Source: Pseudomonadota bacterium (GTDB taxonomy: Bacteria > Myxococcota_A > Polyangia > Haliangiales > Haliangiaceae). Taken from it: 64,000 nucleotides of DNA. A program made the position numbers and the translations under genes. The notes beneath the pieces are model-generated. The model saw only the letters and a program-made list of their open reading frames with translations. It made no database searches and was not told the origin of the DNA. Numbering within the stretch: the stretch's first letter is position 1; the number at the start of each line of letters is the position of its first letter. Shown in pieces: positions 63,860 through 64,000 of this stretch. The stretch is taken from NCBI GenBank assembly GCA_022360315.1, contig JAKSDA010000434.1, positions 47,085 through 111,084 on the forward strand, given 5' to 3'.

Positions 63860-64000
63860 ATGGCCAAAGAAAAATTCGTCAGGAACAAGCCGCACGTCAA
63901 CATCGGAACGATAGGTCACGTCGACCACGGAAAAACCACGCTAACCGCCGCCATCACAAAGGTTCAGGCGTCCCAGGGACTCGCGAATTTCACCGCGTTC
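63860..64000 (+). CDS. tuf: elongation factor Tu, N-terminal part (runs off window)
   Basis: 47 codons are visible: MAKEKFVRNKPHVNIGTIGH, then the P-loop VDHGKTTLTAAIT. This is the highly conserved EF-Tu start, the GTPase that delivers aminoacyl-tRNA to the ribosome. GGCGGAG lies 9 bases upstream of the ATG. It is cotranscribed with four tRNAs, as in the E. coli tufB operon. Confidence 0.98.
   Translation, partial: MAKEKFVRNKPHVNIGTIGHVDHGKTTLTAAITKVQASQGLANFTAF

Overview
The window (about 62-65% GC by eye) looks like chromosome from a myxobacterium-like member of the Myxococcota. The reasons are six Ser/Thr protein kinases in 64 kb, several fused to AAA/NTPase and TPR-like regions; many lipoproteins and secreted repeat proteins; a long-loop PhoX-type phosphatase; a CBM9/DUF5916 outer-membrane protein; and high-GC codon use. 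The genus cannot be fixed from the sequence alone.

Layout. 1-2.5 kb: the N-terminal part of methionine synthase metH (minus, cut by the window edge) diverges from cystathionine beta-synthase. 2.9-6.9 kb: a membrane Ser/Thr kinase with TPR-like C-terminus, a 20-residue ORF with a strong Shine-Dalgarno, and an ECF-like sigma factor. 7-12 kb (minus): a CBM9/DUF5916 protein, then a small lipoprotein plus a secreted golvesin-like protein. 11.9-12.6 kb: a repeat-rich gap (14-bp tandem array, 10-bp repeats, possible Cys-rich 51-residue ORF). 12.6-15.5 kb: an Eco57I/TaqI-type adenine methyltransferase divergent from a diacylglycerol-kinase-like lipid kinase. 15.5-27.6 kb: a kinase-ATPase, a 170-bp inverted-repeat element, an hsdM-hsdS pair without hsdR, and a divergent giant kinase with cyclase-like and AAA regions.

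27.8-32.8 kb: a phoX-like lipoprotein with a collagen-like stretch coupled to a di-heme lipoprotein, then a Cys-repeat lipoprotein. 32.8-36.2 kb: an SDR dehydrogenase, an ornithine cyclodeaminase/alanine dehydrogenase family enzyme and a WG-repeat lipoprotein. 36.3-41 kb: a kinase with an N-terminal membrane domain, a CapA-like protein and an unknown 507-residue protein. 41.3-44.3 kb: histidine kinase, response regulator and a LysM/MepA peptidoglycan endopeptidase. 44.3-49.7 kb: two more Ser/Thr kinases (minus). 50.2-58.1 kb: PglC/PglD-like glycan genes, a PAS/HAMP histidine kinase, a HEAT-repeat secreted protein and PhoH. 58.1-61 kb: an AraC remnant and a tandem ATP-grasp protein. 61.8-64 kb: a repeat-flanked TPR lipoprotein, then the tRNA-Thr/Tyr/Gly/Thr-tuf operon in the same order as E. 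coli thrU-tyrU-glyT-thrT-tufB, with a readable sigma-70 promoter.

Overall this is core metabolism and translation interspersed with a dense signalling repertoire. The most unusual signals are the cyclase-like modules in three kinases (one of which also has an HGD catalytic loop), the restriction-less type I methyltransferase beside kinase/ATPase genes, and several unexplained short repeat arrays.
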